Shown here: positions 45,145 to 56,276 of the stretch, in pieces
Layout of the letters: each line of letters begins with the position of its first letter
Numbering within the stretch: position 1 is the first letter of the stretch
From: Pseudomonas sp. NFIX28
GTDB taxonomy: Bacteria > Pseudomonadota > Gammaproteobacteria > Pseudomonadales > Pseudomonadaceae
DNA: 64,000 nt
Assembly: GCF_900107395.1 (NCBI RefSeq)
Contig: NZ_FNPW01000001.1
Location: forward strand, 231,041 to 295,040
Direction: 5' to 3'
Notes under the pieces: model-generated
Seen by the model: the letters and a program-made list of their open reading frames with translations, nothing else
Database searches by the model: none
Told to the model about the DNA's origin: nothing
Translations under genes and position numbers: made by a program

Positions 45145-46320
45145 ATGAAAATCATCATCGCCCCCGACTCCTTCAAGGACAGCCTGAGTGCCTGCGGCGT
45201 GGCCAGCGCCATCGCCGACGGGCTGGCGCGGGTGTGGCCGGACGCGCAGTTGATCCAGTGCCCGATGGCGGACGGCGGCGAGGGCACCGTGGAGTCGATC
45301 CTCGATGCCTGCCAGGGCCAGTTGCGCACCACCTGCGTCCAGGGCCCGCTGGGGGCGCCGGTGCAGGCGCGCTGGGGCTGGTTGCCGCAGAGCCACACCG
45401 CGATCATCGAAATGGCCGAGGCCAGCGGCCTGCAACTGGTGCCGCCGGGCCAGCGCGATGCTTGCACCAGCAGCACTTTCGGCACCGGCGAGTTGATCCG
45501 CGCGGCCCTGGATGCCGGTGCGCGACGGGTGATCCTGGCCATCGGCGGCAGCGCCACCAACGACGCCGGCAGTGGCGCCTTGCAGGCGCTGGGCGTGGGC
45601 CTGCTGGATGCTGCCGGCCAGGCCTTGCCCCCGGGCGGCCTGGCCCTGGAGCGGGTGGCGCGGGTCGACCTGAGCCACCTCGACCCTCGGCTGGCCACGG
45701 TGCGTTTCGAGATCGCCGCCGACGTCGACAACCCGCTGTGCGGGCCCCACGGCGCCTCGGCGATTTTCGGCCCGCAGAAGGGCGCGTCGCCGCAGCAGGT
45801 CGAACAGCTGGACCGCGCCCTTGGCCGGTTCGCCGACCAGGCCGCGCAGGTGCTGGACAAGGACGTGCGCGACGAGCCGGGCAGCGGCGCCGCCGGCGGC
45901 CTGGGGTTTGCCGCCAAGGCGTTCCTCAATGCCCGGTTCCGCCCTGGGGTGGAGGTGGTGGCCGAGCTGGTGGGGCTAGCCGAAGCCATGCAGGGCGCGG
46001 ACCTGGTGATTACCGGCGAAGGTCGCTTCGACGCCCAGACCTTGCGCGGCAAGACGCCTTTTGGCGTGGCGCGCATCGCCAGGCAACACAATGTGCCGGT
46101 GATCGTGATCGCCGGGACCCTGGGCGACGGCTACGAGCAGATGTATGAGCACGGGGTGGATGCGGCCTTTGCCCTGGCAAGCGGCCCGATGACCCTGGAG
46201 CAGGCCTGTGCCGAGGCGCCGCGGCTGTTGCGCGACAGGGCCGCGGACATCGCCCGGGTCTGGCGCCTGGCGGCGCGCCATCGCGGGCAAGCCTCGCTCC
46301 TACAAGGCGCAGACCTGTAG
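45145..46320 (+). CDS. garK: Glycerate kinase, class II (GarK/GlxK type) with REP-encoded tail
   Basis: 391 residues. Phosphorylates D-glycerate (to 2-phosphoglycerate in this class). Opening MKIIIAPDSFKDSLSACGVA and IQCPMADGGEGT are signatures; GGSATNDAGSGALQALG is the nucleotide site and GAAGGLGFAAKAFLNA another hallmark. Normal enzymes end near RDRAADIARVWRLAARR. From residue about 378 the code runs through a family A REP (46280-46303), giving the odd tail HRGQASLLQGADL, and the stop codon TAG is itself the first TAG of a family B REP. Confidence 0.92.
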   Translation: MKIIIAPDSFKDSLSACGVASAIADGLARVWPDAQLIQCPMADGGEGTVESILDACQGQLRTTCVQGPLGAPVQARWGWLPQSHTAIIEMAEASGLQLVPPGQRDACTSSTFGTGELIRAALDAGARRVILAIGGSATNDAGSGALQALGVGLLDAAGQALPPGGLALERVARVDLSHLDPRLATVRFEIAADVDNPLCGPHGASAIFGPQKGASPQQVEQLDRALGRFADQAAQVLDKDVRDEPGSGAAGGLGFAAKAFLNARFRPGVEVVAELVGLAEAMQGADLVITGEGRFDAQTLRGKTPFGVARIARQHNVPVIVIAGTLGDGYEQMYEHGVDAAFALASGPMTLEQACAEAPRLLRDRAADIARVWRLAARHRGQASLLQGADL

Positions 46321-46462
46321 CCGCTGCCGAGCCCGCGAGGCTGCGCACGGCCGCGCAGCGGCCGCAACGGGCCAACGCGGTTATCCAGAGCCAAAGCAAT
46401 CTCATGTTTTGCGCCTGCTGCGCAGTCGTTCGCAGCCTCGCAAGCTCGGCAGCGGCTACGGG
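46316..46462. repeat. REPIN-like inverted pair, family B variant
   Basis: TGTAGCCGCTGCCGAGCCCG with an inverted partner ending GCTCGGCAGCGGCTACGG, about 147 bases apart overall. Its first copy supplies the glycerate kinase stop codon. Confidence 0.75.
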
Positions 46463-46463
46463 G

Positions 46464-47264
46464 TTAGTAAACCCCGCCAGGGGAGGTCGGCGCCGATACT
46501 TCCTTGTATTGCCCCAGCAAGCCCTGCAAGCCTTTCATCAGCACCGTGGTGTCCACCCCCACGGCGACGAAGTTTGCCCCCAGCTCGATATAACGCTGCG
46601 CCAGGGTCCGGTCGGCGCTGAGGATGCCGGCGGCCTTGCCGGCTTTGCGGATACGTGCGATGGCGTCCTCGATTGCCGCGACCACCTCGGGATGCCCCGG
46701 GTTGCCACGATGGCCCATGGCGGCCGAGAGGTCGGCCGGGCCGATAAACAGGCCGTCGACCCCGTCCAGGGCGGCGATGGCATCCAGGTTGGCCAGGCCT
46801 TCGAGGTTCTCGATCTGCAGCAGCAGGCACATCTGCGCATCGGCCTGGTCCAGGTAACCGGGGATGCTGTTCCAGCGCGACGCCCGGGCCAGGGCGCTGC
46901 CGACGCCGCGGATGCCCGCGGGCGGATAACGCATGGCGCGTACCAGTTGCCGGGCCTGCTCGACGCTTTCGACCATGGGGATCAGCAGCGTCTGCGCACC
47001 GATGTCCAGCAGTTGCTTGATCAGCGCGGTATCGCCCACCGGCGGGCGGATGATGCCTTGCACCGGGTAGGGCGCAATGGCCTGCAACTGGCCGAGCAGG
47101 CTGTTGAGGTCATTGGGCGCGTGTTCGCCGTCCAGCAGCAGCCAGTCGAAACCGGCATTGGCCGCCAGCTCCGCGCAATAGGCATTGGCCAGGCCTAGCC
47201 ACAGGCCGATTTGCGGCGCGTCCTGGCGCAGGCGTTGCTTGAAATGATTGATCGGCAGTTGCAT
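46464..47264 (-). CDS. hpaI: 4-Hydroxy-2-oxoheptanedioate aldolase HpaI
   Basis: 266 residues. Class II metal-dependent aldolase; last step of the pathway, yielding pyruvate and succinic semialdehyde. Signatures: [65 protein letters not shown] and a [10 protein letters not shown] metal loop. Start at 47264 is fixed by GAGGGGGC. Ends against the REPIN that separates it from the convergent glycerate kinase. Final gene of the hpa operon. Confidence 0.93.
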   Translation of the reverse strand: MQLPINHFKQRLRQDAPQIGLWLGLANAYCAELAANAGFDWLLLDGEHAPNDLNSLLGQLQAIAPYPVQGIIRPPVGDTALIKQLLDIGAQTLLIPMVESVEQARQLVRAMRYPPAGIRGVGSALARASRWNSIPGYLDQADAQMCLLLQIENLEGLANLDAIAALDGVDGLFIGPADLSAAMGHRGNPGHPEVVAAIEDAIARIRKAGKAAGILSADRTLAQRYIELGANFVAVGVDTTVLMKGLQGLLGQYKEVSAPTSPGGVY

Positions 47265-47274
47265 GGCAGCCCCC

Positions 47275-48078
47275 TCAGACAAAGCGGCAGGCAATGCTGC
47301 CGAGCTGGTCGTAGTCGACGTGGAAGGTATCCCCGGGGCGCGCGGCCACCGGGCGGGTGAAGGAGCCGCCGAGGATGATCTGCCCGGCTTCCAGGCCGAC
47401 GTCGTAGGCCGCCAGTTTGTTGGCCAGCCAGGCCACGCCCTTGGCCGGATGGTTGAGCACCGCGGCGGAGACCCCGGATTCCTCGATCACGCCGTTGCGG
47501 TACAGCACCGCAGGCACCTTGCGCAAGTCGATATCGTTGGGGCGCACCGCGCGGCCGCCCATGACCACCCCGGCGTTGGCGGCGTTGTCGGAGATGGTGT
47601 CGAACACCTTGCGCGTGGCCTGGGTTTGCGGGTCGACCTGCTGGATGCGCGCGTCGATGATCTCCAGGGCCGGGATCACCCATTCGGTGGCATCGAGCAC
47701 ATCGAACAGCGTGCAGTTCGGGCCCTTGAGCGGCTTGCCGAGGATGAATGCCAGCTCCACCTCGACCCGCGGCACGATAAAGCGCTGGAACGGAATATCG
47801 CTGCCTTCCTCGAACAGCATGTCGTCCAGCAGCGCACCGAAGTCCGGTTCTGTGATGTTCGACGACACCTGCATGGCCCGCGAGGTCAGGCCGATCTTGT
47901 GCCCGACCAGCTTGCGCCCGGCGCGGATCTTGTGCTCCACCCAGCTGCGCTGGATGGCGTAGGCGTCCTCGATAGTGATGCCGGGAAACTCCAGCGACAG
48001 CTGGCCGATCTGCTCCCGGTTGCGCTCGGCGGCGTCGAGGCGGGCGGCCGCCTGCTGGATGTCCGAAAGGCTGAGCAT
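47275..48078 (-). CDS. hpaH: 2-Oxo-hepta-3-ene-1,7-dioate hydratase HpaH
   Basis: 267 residues. Hydratase of the FAH/MhpD superfamily, adding water to give 4-hydroxy-2-oxoheptanedioate for HpaI. Signatures [32 protein letters not shown] and [18 protein letters not shown] (Mg-binding acidic residues in VEVELAF). It begins three bases after the hpaX stop codon and ends 10 bases before hpaI starts, consistent with one transcript. Confidence 0.93.
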   Translation of the reverse strand: MLSLSDIQQAAARLDAAERNREQIGQLSLEFPGITIEDAYAIQRSWVEHKIRAGRKLVGHKIGLTSRAMQVSSNITEPDFGALLDDMLFEEGSDIPFQRFIVPRVEVELAFILGKPLKGPNCTLFDVLDATEWVIPALEIIDARIQQVDPQTQATRKVFDTISDNAANAGVVMGGRAVRPNDIDLRKVPAVLYRNGVIEESGVSAAVLNHPAKGVAWLANKLAAYDVGLEAGQIILGGSFTRPVAARPGDTFHVDYDQLGSIACRFV

Positions 48079-48080
48079 GG

Positions 48081-49388
48081 TTATTTCTCCTGGGGATTGA
48101 CGATAAGGGCCGGCACCCGCAGCACCAGCCAGGCGCCGAAGGCGATCAGCAGGGCCAGGGCATACAGGGCGAGGCTGGCGCTCTGGGTGGCGTCGCGGAC
48201 CACGCCGATCAGGTAGGGCGCGAGGAAGGCGGCGATGCTGCCGAACGAGCTGATCAGGGCGATCCCTGCGGCCTGGGTGTTGCTGGCGAGAAAGGCCGGC
48301 GGCAGTTGCCAGAACATCGGCAGCGCGGCGCTGGCGCCCATGCCGGCCACCAGCAGCCCGGCCATCACCAGCCAGGCGTTGTCCGGGGCCAGGCCCGCGA
48401 CGATCAGCCCGACGCTGGACATCAGCAGCGGCACGCCAAGGTGCCAGCGCCGTTCGCGCAGGCGGTCGGAAGAGCGGCCGACGCCGATCATGAACAGGCA
48501 GCCGGCCAGGTACGGCAGGGCGCTGAGCATGCCGACGCGGCTGTCGCGGGCGATGCCGGCGTGGTGGATTAGGGTCGGCATCCAGAAGGCGATGGTGTTC
48601 ACCGCCAGCATCACCGCGAAGTAGATGCACACCAGCAACCAGATGTGGCGGTCCTTGAGGATGCCGGCGAAGCGGGTGATCGGCTTGTGCTGTTCTTCCT
48701 GGCTCAGGGCGGCGTGCAATTGCCGCTTTTGCGCGTCGCTCAGCCAGGCGACGCTGTCGATGCTTTCCGGCAGCGCCTTGAGCACCACCAGGCCGAGCAC
48801 CACCACCGGCAGGCCTTCGATCAGGAACATCCATTGCCAGCCGCGCATCCCGCCCAGGTCGTGAAAGCTTTCCAGGATCCAGCCCGATAGCGGCCCGCCG
48901 ATCACCCCGGCCATGGGCACGGCGATGGCGAACAGCGCGGTCACCTGGCCGCGACGGCTGGCCGGGAACCAGCGGTTGAGCAGCACCAGGATGCCGGGGA
49001 AAAACCCGGCCTCGGCCACCCCCAGCAGAAAGCGCAACAGGTAGAAGCCGGCTGCGCTGTCTACCAGCAGCATGGCGCTGGACAGCAAGCCCCAGACCAG
49101 CATCAGGCTGGCGATCCAGCGGCGCGGCCCGACCCGGTCCAGGGCCAGGTTGCTGGGCACGCCGAACAAGGCGTAGGCGATGAAGAACAGCCCCGCGCCG
49201 AAGCCGTAGACGCTGTCGCTGAAGCCCAGGTCCTGGGTCATCTGCAGCTTGGCGAAGCCGATATTGATACGGTCCAGGTGGGCGAAGATGTAGCAGGTGA
49301 ACAGCAGTGGCATCAGCCGCCAGGTGATCCGGCGATAGGTGTCGTGGGTCTCTGCGGCGCTGGGCAGCGCAAGGGTCGAGCTGGGCAT
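48081..49388 (-). CDS. hpaX: 4-Hydroxyphenylacetate permease HpaX (MFS)
   Basis: 435 residues, twelve spans, ACS family. [41 protein letters not shown] and [18 protein letters not shown] are typical; placement inside the hpa operon supports 4-hydroxyphenylacetate as substrate. It is similar in layout to the MFS protein at 42255 and the two are probably distant paralogues. Between hpaF and hpaX lies a REPIN in the non-coding gap. Confidence 0.88.
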   Translation of the reverse strand: MPSSTLALPSAAETHDTYRRITWRLMPLLFTCYIFAHLDRINIGFAKLQMTQDLGFSDSVYGFGAGLFFIAYALFGVPSNLALDRVGPRRWIASLMLVWGLLSSAMLLVDSAAGFYLLRFLLGVAEAGFFPGILVLLNRWFPASRRGQVTALFAIAVPMAGVIGGPLSGWILESFHDLGGMRGWQWMFLIEGLPVVVLGLVVLKALPESIDSVAWLSDAQKRQLHAALSQEEQHKPITRFAGILKDRHIWLLVCIYFAVMLAVNTIAFWMPTLIHHAGIARDSRVGMLSALPYLAGCLFMIGVGRSSDRLRERRWHLGVPLLMSSVGLIVAGLAPDNAWLVMAGLLVAGMGASAALPMFWQLPPAFLASNTQAAGIALISSFGSIAAFLAPYLIGVVRDATQSASLALYALALLIAFGAWLVLRVPALIVNPQEK

Positions 49389-49432
49389 GGGCGAGGCCTC
49401 TTTATTGTTCTTGTCGATAAGGGCGCGGACTC

Positions 49433-49551
49433 TGTAGCCGCTGCCGCAGGCTGCGATCGGCTTGGGCGGCACTTCCGACGAAGCAGTCGTGCTCTTGAGA
49501 TTGCTGGAAGCCCCTTCGGGGCTTATCGCAGCCTGCGGCAGCGGCTACAGG
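49433..49551. repeat. REPIN, family B inverted pair
   Basis: TGTAGCCGCTGCCGCAGGCT facing an inverted copy ending GCGGCAGCGGCTACAG, 119 bases, in the gap between hpaF and hpaX within the operon. Confidence 0.9.
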
Positions 49552-49558
49552 TCACAGG

Positions 49559-49948
49559 TCACGATTGCTGCTTGAGAAACTCGTGCACGTTGTTGTGCTT
49601 GAAGTTCAGTTCGGCATCCAGCTCGCTCATCTCGAACGACAGCGCCAGCAGGCGCCGGGCCTGCAGTTCGGCGAAGTGCGCCTTGATGATCTCGAACAGC
49701 CCCTCGGCGACCTGGCGCCGGGTGGCCAGGTCGCGCCCGGCGCCGACTTGCAGGCGCATATGGACGAAGGCGTAGTCGTGCCTGCCGTCGGCCATGCGCC
49801 AGGTGTCCAGGCGCACGCCGCGGCTGCGGATGCCGCCGAGCGGGAACACGCCGCTGGCCCCCAAGTAGTCATGCACCTTGCCAAAGAGCCCGGGCAGGTC
49901 GGCGGCCTGCTCGATGTTGTCGGTGTATTCAGCGATGAAATGCGGCAT
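49559..49948 (-). CDS. hpaF: 5-Carboxymethyl-2-hydroxymuconate isomerase HpaF
   Basis: 129 residues. Isomerises 5-carboxymethyl-2-hydroxymuconate; a tautomerase-fold enzyme whose N-terminal proline (second codon, MPHFIAEYTDN) is the catalytic base. GGIRSRGVRLDTWRM and FVHMRLQVGAGR are family segments. AAGGAGG lies before the start. Confidence 0.93.
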   Translation of the reverse strand: MPHFIAEYTDNIEQAADLPGLFGKVHDYLGASGVFPLGGIRSRGVRLDTWRMADGRHDYAFVHMRLQVGAGRDLATRRQVAEGLFEIIKAHFAELQARRLLALSFEMSELDAELNFKHNNVHEFLKQQS

Positions 49949-50025
49949 GTGGTCCTCCTTGCGGGCGAGCCTTCGGCGGCCAGCCCTGGCAATGGCAGGG
50001 CTGGGGCGCGCGGCTGGCACGGCGT

Positions 50026-50883
50026 CTAGAGCGGGAAAATGGCGTTGATCTGGCCGGTGCCGGAACTGCCGAAAGGCGCGGTGATGATTTCCGCGGGCCG
50101 GTTGTAGTCGGGGCCGCCGAGCAGGCCCAGGAGCATCGCGGTGTCGTGCATCCGGCCTTCGCCGAAGCAATGCTCGGCGTAGTCGGGGAGCATCGAGCAG
50201 AACTCGCGAAAGCGTCCCTGTTGCCACAGCTCGACCACCCGCATGTCGACCTGCTTGTCGAATTCGCGGGTCCAGTCATGGATATTGGCTTCGGCCACGC
50301 GGTCGTCGGAGAAACGGTGCGACAGCGAGCCCGAGGCCAGCACCAGGACCTTGCGGTCGCTCTTTTCGATGGCCCGTCGCACCGCGGCGCCGAAGGCGAA
50401 GCTGTCCTCGAGGCGGTGCCAGGCACACCAGGCGGCGATGGAAACCACCTTGAAATGCTGCTCCGGCGCAACGCCCATGTGCATGTAGCGCATCGGCACC
50501 AGGGTGCCGTATTCCAGCTCCAGGCTGGGGATGTTGTGGGCCAGGGTGCGCACGTCGGCGGCGTTGGCTTCGGCGGCAATCAGCTCGCCCAGTTCAGGGC
50601 AGCCGTTGTAGTCGTAGTCCATGTTCTTGATGAAGTGCGGCAGTTCGTTGCTGGTGTAGGTGCCCTTGAACCGTTCGCCGCAATTGACGTGATAACCGCT
50701 GTTGACCAGCCAGTGCACGTCGAACACCACGGCGGTGTCGGCCCCCAGTTCGCGGGCGCGGTGGGCGATCAGCTTGTGCCCGGCGATCGCCGCTTCGCGA
50801 CAGCCGTGGTGCTTGCCCGGCAGTTCGGACAGGTACATCGATGGAACGTGGCAGACCTTGGCGGCCATGACGACTTCGCCCAT
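50026..50883 (-). CDS. hpaD: 3,4-Dihydroxyphenylacetate 2,3-dioxygenase HpaD
   Basis: 285 residues. LigB-type extradiol dioxygenase that opens the homoprotocatechuate ring. Conserved runs AAKVCHVPSMYLSELPGKHH, VVFDVHWLVNSGYHVNC, HNIPSLELEYGTLVPMRYM and LASGSLSHRF supply the metal and catalytic histidines. The start has AGGAG at eight bases. It follows hpaE with a REP-bearing gap and precedes hpaF. Confidence 0.95.
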   Translation of the reverse strand: MGEVVMAAKVCHVPSMYLSELPGKHHGCREAAIAGHKLIAHRARELGADTAVVFDVHWLVNSGYHVNCGERFKGTYTSNELPHFIKNMDYDYNGCPELGELIAAEANAADVRTLAHNIPSLELEYGTLVPMRYMHMGVAPEQHFKVVSIAAWCAWHRLEDSFAFGAAVRRAIEKSDRKVLVLASGSLSHRFSDDRVAEANIHDWTREFDKQVDMRVVELWQQGRFREFCSMLPDYAEHCFGEGRMHDTAMLLGLLGGPDYNRPAEIITAPFGSSGTGQINAIFPL

Positions 50884-50917
50884 GGTGCTTCTCCTGAAAC
50901 ATCTTATTGTTCGGCCC

Positions 50918-50962
50918 GTAGCCGCTGCCGCAGGCTGCGATGCCTTCGGCAGCGGCTACAGG
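50918..50962. repeat. Compact family B REP pair
   Basis: GTAGCCGCTGCCGCAGGCTG and an immediate inverted CGGCAGCGGCTACAGG; a short hairpin in the hpaE-hpaD gap. Confidence 0.8.
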
Positions 50963-50973
50963 ATTGCAAAACC

Positions 50974-52434
<1,461 letters not shown>

Positions 52435-52435
52435 T

Positions 52436-53236
52436 CTATGCGTGCTCCTTGGCCGCCGGTTGCGTGTCGTGTTGCGCCTTGAGCCGGAAGAACTTGGCTT
52501 CGCTGACGATGCGGTTGACCAGCCGGCCGACGCCTTCGACTTCCACCACCACCTCATCGCCGGGCACCACGTCGGACAGGCCTTCCGGGGTGCCGGTGGC
52601 GATCATGTCGCCGGGTTGCAGGGTCATGAAACTGGACAGGTATTCGATCAGGTAGGGAATGTCGAAGATCATGTCGGCGGTACTGCCTTCCTGGCGCAGC
52701 TCACCGTTGACCCAGGTGCGCAGCTTCAGTTTGTTCGGCTCGGGCACGTCGGCGACATCGACTATCCACGGCCCGACCGGGGTGGTGGCGTCGCGGTTCT
52801 TCACCCGCAGGTTGGGCCGGTAATAGTTTTCCAGGTAGTCGCGGATCGCGTAGTCGTTGCACACCGTGTAGCCGGCCAGGTAGTCGAGGGCGTCCGCGCG
52901 CTTGACGTTGCGCGCGGTCTTGCCGATCACCGCCACCAGTTCGCACTCGTAGTGCATGTAGGCGACGTTGTCCGGGCGCCAGCTGACCTGGTTGTGGCCG
53001 GTGTAGGTGCCGGGCGACTTGATGAACGCCAGCGGCTCGGTCGGCGGCTTGAAGGCCAGTTCGGCGGCGTGGTCGGCGTAGTTCAGGCCCAGGGCGAACA
53101 TGTTGCCGGTGGCCGGCGGCAGCCACTCGACCTGGTCCTCGGCGAGCACGCGGCCATCGGCCAGTTTCACGCTGTTGGGGGCGTTGACCACGACGTCGTG
53201 GACCTGGCCCTGATAACGGATGCGGGCGTGTTTCAT
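52436..53236 (-). CDS. hpaG2: HpaG2, C-terminal part of isomerase/decarboxylase
   Basis: 266 residues of the fumarylacetoacetate hydrolase fold. In E. coli HpaG is one protein of two such halves that decarboxylates 5-oxopent-3-ene-1,2,5-tricarboxylate and isomerises the product; here the halves are separate genes. LGLNYADHAAELAF, VIGKTARNVKRADALDYLAGYTVCND and MIATGTPEGLSDVVPGDEV are the core motifs. hpaG1 precedes by 9 bases. Confidence 0.92.
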   Translation of the reverse strand: MKHARIRYQGQVHDVVVNAPNSVKLADGRVLAEDQVEWLPPATGNMFALGLNYADHAAELAFKPPTEPLAFIKSPGTYTGHNQVSWRPDNVAYMHYECELVAVIGKTARNVKRADALDYLAGYTVCNDYAIRDYLENYYRPNLRVKNRDATTPVGPWIVDVADVPEPNKLKLRTWVNGELRQEGSTADMIFDIPYLIEYLSSFMTLQPGDMIATGTPEGLSDVVPGDEVVVEVEGVGRLVNRIVSEAKFFRLKAQHDTQPAAKEHA

Positions 53237-53245
53237 GGCGGCTCC

Positions 53246-53932
53246 TTATTCGGCGGCAATTTCGGCGGCTATTTCTTCAGCGACAATGTGATTGGCGAGA
53301 CGGCCCAGGCCGCTGATCTCCACTTCGATGCGGTCGCCGGGCTTGACGTCGACGCGGCCCTCGGGCGTGCCGGTGATCAGCACGTCGCCCTCATGCAGGG
53401 TCATGAATTCGCTGAGCTCGGCGATCAATTGGGGAATGCCGCGTACGAAATTGGCGGTGCTGTTGCGCTGCAGCAGTTCACCGTTGACCCACATTTTCAG
53501 TTCCAGGTCGTGGGGATCGCGGACCTGGGCCGCCGGCACCAATTCCGGGCCGAAGGCGCAGAAGCCGTCGCGGCATTTGGCCTTGACGGCGGGGCGGTAA
53601 TAGCTGTCTTCCGGCAGGCTGAACTCGTTGACGATGGTGTAGCCGGCGACATGCGCCAGGGCATCCTGGACGCTGACGCGGCTGGCGTTCTTGCCGATCA
53701 CCACGCCCAGCGCCGGGCCCGGTTGCAGGCGCTCGACCCCTTTCGGAAAGACCACCGCGCCGCCGTGGACATTGCGCGTATTGGGCGTCTTGATGAACAG
53801 CACCGGTTTGACCGGTGGTTGCTGGTAGGGCGGCTGGGTAAAGGATTCCAGGTGGCTGCGCAACAGGCCCTGGTAGTTCAGCGCGACGCCGAACAGGGTG
53901 CCGGTGGCGACTTCATGCAGTGCACGGCTCAT
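53246..53932 (-). CDS. hpaG1: HpaG1, N-terminal part of isomerase/decarboxylase
   Basis: 228 residues, same fold as HpaG2. LFGVALNYQGLL, GVVIGKNASRVSVQDALAHVAGYTIVNEFS and VLITGTPEGRVDVKPGDRI are present. First gene of the operon; a double HpaR-type operator lies 43-76 bases upstream. Divergent from hpaA. Confidence 0.92.
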   Translation of the reverse strand: MSRALHEVATGTLFGVALNYQGLLRSHLESFTQPPYQQPPVKPVLFIKTPNTRNVHGGAVVFPKGVERLQPGPALGVVIGKNASRVSVQDALAHVAGYTIVNEFSLPEDSYYRPAVKAKCRDGFCAFGPELVPAAQVRDPHDLELKMWVNGELLQRNSTANFVRGIPQLIAELSEFMTLHEGDVLITGTPEGRVDVKPGDRIEVEISGLGRLANHIVAEEIAAEIAAE

Positions 53933-53974
53933 TGTGGTTTTCTCCTGAGCATCGCGGAAGACGAGGTGAATTCG

Positions 53975-54010
53975 TTAATGTGTTAACGTTATATTTAATA
54001 TGTTAACGAT
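53975..54010. promoter_or_regulatory. Double HpaR operator candidate between hpaG1 and hpaA
   Basis: TGTTAACG occurs at 53981-53988 and 54001-54008, exactly 20 bases apart, both with the palindromic GTTAAC core. The first copy sits in AATGTGTTAACG, which matches the site before hpaR at 11 of 12 positions. The whole stretch is much richer in A+T than its surroundings and is where the hpaG1 promoter must lie. Confidence 0.6.
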
Positions 54011-54169
54011 CGTCAAGCGCCGGCCTCCAGCCGACCCCGAACGGCCGCTCCGGCGCTGGTGCACAGGCCGCGAATCACGCAGGATGTGGGCGCCTGCCAC
54101 GGCTCAAAAAAATAAAAATGCTGCGGCGAAAACCAGAAGCGCCGAGGCGAAAACAAGAGAAACGCCACC

Positions 54170-55081
54170 ATGAGCGATCGCCAGCCGATCCCCAATATCA
54201 ACATCGGCCAGGTCTACGACCAGCGCTACGCCGACTCGCAGGTGCATTACGACAAACTGAGCAACCTGGCCGGGTTCTTCGGCCGCAACATGCCGGTGCA
54301 CCGCCACGACCGGTTTTTCCAGGTGCACTACGTGAAAAGCGGCGCGGTGCGGGTCTACCTCGACGACCAGCAGTTTCTGGAGTCGGGGCCGATGTTCTTC
54401 CTTACCCCGCCGACCATTGCCCATTCCTTCGTCACCGAGGCCGACAGCGAAGGTCACGTGCTGACCGTGCGCCAACAGCTGGTGTGGGAACTGATCGAAG
54501 CCGACAGCCGCCTGGCCAGCGGTCCCCAGGTGGCGCCGGCCTGCGTCGCGCTGGCGCATCTGGCCCCGGGCTTCGCCGCCGAGGCGCGGCGCCTGGAGTT
54601 GCTGTTCGATGAGTTGCAGGAAGAAGTCGCCGGGCAGGGCGTTGGGCATGCGCCGGCGCTGGAGGCCCTGACCCGGTTGATCCTGATCAGCCTGTTCAGG
54701 CTCTCGGCCAATTCCCTCAAGGCCCGCCCGGCACGCCACGAAGACCTGCACATCTTCCACCGCTTCAACGAGCTGATCGAAGCCCGGTATCTGGAACACT
54801 GGCCATTGGCGCGGTATGCCGGGCAGATCGGCGTCACCGAGGCGCGCCTGAATGACGTCTGCCGGCGCATTGCCGACCTGCCGTCGAAGCGCCTGGTGTA
54901 CGAGCGCCTGATGCAGGAGTCCAAGCGCCTGCTGCTGTTCACCGCCAGTTCGGTGAACGAAATCTGCTATCAGCTGGGGTTCAAGGACCCGGCGTATTTC
55001 AGCCGGTTCTTCCAGCGCTACGCGAAGATGACGCCGGGCGAATACCGGGCGCGCCAGGGGGCAGCCAAACCCTGGTCCTGA
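54170..55081 (+). CDS. hpaA: HpaA, AraC family regulator of 4-hydroxyphenylacetate use
   Basis: 303 residues. N-terminal cupin-like effector domain (VHRHDRFFQVHYVKSGAVRVYLD) and C-terminal double helix-turn-helix (ARYAGQIGVTEARLNDVCRRI, SSVNEICYQLGFKDPAYFSRFFQRYAKMTPGEYR). In E. coli HpaA activates hpaBC in response to 4-hydroxyphenylacetate. hpaBC is not in the window; HpaA presumably acts on a distant copy. Start at 54170 behind GAGAAACGCC. Confidence 0.9.
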   Translation: MSDRQPIPNINIGQVYDQRYADSQVHYDKLSNLAGFFGRNMPVHRHDRFFQVHYVKSGAVRVYLDDQQFLESGPMFFLTPPTIAHSFVTEADSEGHVLTVRQQLVWELIEADSRLASGPQVAPACVALAHLAPGFAAEARRLELLFDELQEEVAGQGVGHAPALEALTRLILISLFRLSANSLKARPARHEDLHIFHRFNELIEARYLEHWPLARYAGQIGVTEARLNDVCRRIADLPSKRLVYERLMQESKRLLLFTASSVNEICYQLGFKDPAYFSRFFQRYAKMTPGEYRARQGAAKPWS

Positions 55082-55149
55082 GGGCAAAAAAGCTGGGAAG
55101 GGCGCGGAGCCGCGTGGGAGAATCGGCGCTTTTCGACAAGGACAGTCTT

Positions 55150-56244
55150 ATGTTGCAGCGCACCCTGATGGTTCTTTTGCTGAGCGCCGGCGGCGCCCAG
55201 GCGCTGGCGCAGAATGCCGCGGAAAAGGTGCCCTTGCTGCGCCAGACCCAGGAATGGATCACCGGCTGCGACAACCTGCGCGGCTGCCACGCCCTCAGCG
55301 CGCCCAGCGGCGAGCACGGCGTGCAGTACAGCAGCCTGACCCTGCATATCCAGCGTCGCGCCGGCCCCGAGGGCCCCCTGGAAATACGCCTGGACCAGCG
55401 CGGCGACCCCGCCGAGCTGTCGCTCTTGCGCCTCGATGGCCAGCCACTGGAGCCGCAGCTGCTGGACGCCCTGGTGCTGCTGCCGGAAAAGAAGGGCGCG
55501 CAGAGCCAGGTCACCCGTTATGAAATCGCCGACCCGGCCCGGGCCCGCCAGTGGCTGGAGCGCCTGCGCAATGCTCAGGAATTGAAGCTGGCGGGGAACG
55601 ACGAGGCCTGGGTGCCGTTGCGCGGCTTGTCGGCGGCATTGCTGCTGATGGACTCGGTGCAGGGCCGGGTTAATGGCGTGACGGCGTTGTGGCGCCCCGG
55701 CCAACGCCCGGCCAGCGAGGTGCCGGCGCGGCCGCTGCCGGCCCAGCTGCGGGCGTATCCGGGGGCGCCGCCGCTGACGGAGGCAGAGCGCACGCGCATC
55801 TCGGCGGCCGCGGTGACGCTCGCCGCGCCGGGCACGCCGAATGACGATGAAGACTATGTGGCCGAACCCCAGGTCGAGGTCTATCCGCTGACCGCGCAGC
55901 GTGCGTTGAGCGTGGTGCTGAGCGACTGCGCGGCCTACAACTGCGACTACCTGATCAGCAGCTGGTCGCGCGGCAATCCACCGAAGCTCCAGGAGCTGCG
56001 CCGGCAAAGCGTGCCCATCAATAACGCGGACGGCTCGGGCGGCGCCCACTACGACCCTAAGACCGGGGTACTGAGCACCTTTTATCTGGCACGCGGCATC
56101 GGCGACTGCGGCGAAACCGGGCGCTGGCTGTTCGACGGCGAAACCTTCCAGCTCAGCGATTACCGGCAGATGCCGATGTGCAATGGCCTGTCCTCCGAAG
56201 ACTGGCCACGGCTGTGGAACATCGCGCCGCCCGCCACCCGCTGA
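55150..56244 (+). CDS. DUF1176 domain exported protein
   Basis: 364 residues from ATG at 55150 (AAGGAC seven bases upstream). Signal peptide MLQRTLMVLLLSAGGAQ, cleavage after ALAQ. The domain has TGCDNLRGCHAL, LVVLSDCAAYNCDYL-like and GIGDCGETGRWLFDGETF segments, with several cysteines likely in disulfides. Members (DUF1176) are periplasmic and of unknown function. Monocistronic between hpaA and a REP array. Confidence 0.8.
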   Translation: MLQRTLMVLLLSAGGAQALAQNAAEKVPLLRQTQEWITGCDNLRGCHALSAPSGEHGVQYSSLTLHIQRRAGPEGPLEIRLDQRGDPAELSLLRLDGQPLEPQLLDALVLLPEKKGAQSQVTRYEIADPARARQWLERLRNAQELKLAGNDEAWVPLRGLSAALLLMDSVQGRVNGVTALWRPGQRPASEVPARPLPAQLRAYPGAPPLTEAERTRISAAAVTLAAPGTPNDDEDYVAEPQVEVYPLTAQRALSVVLSDCAAYNCDYLISSWSRGNPPKLQELRRQSVPINNADGSGGAHYDPKTGVLSTFYLARGIGDCGETGRWLFDGETFQLSDYRQMPMCNGLSSEDWPRLWNIAPPATR

Positions 56245-56276
56245 GGCCGTCATGGATAGGTGCGGTGGGCTTGGGG

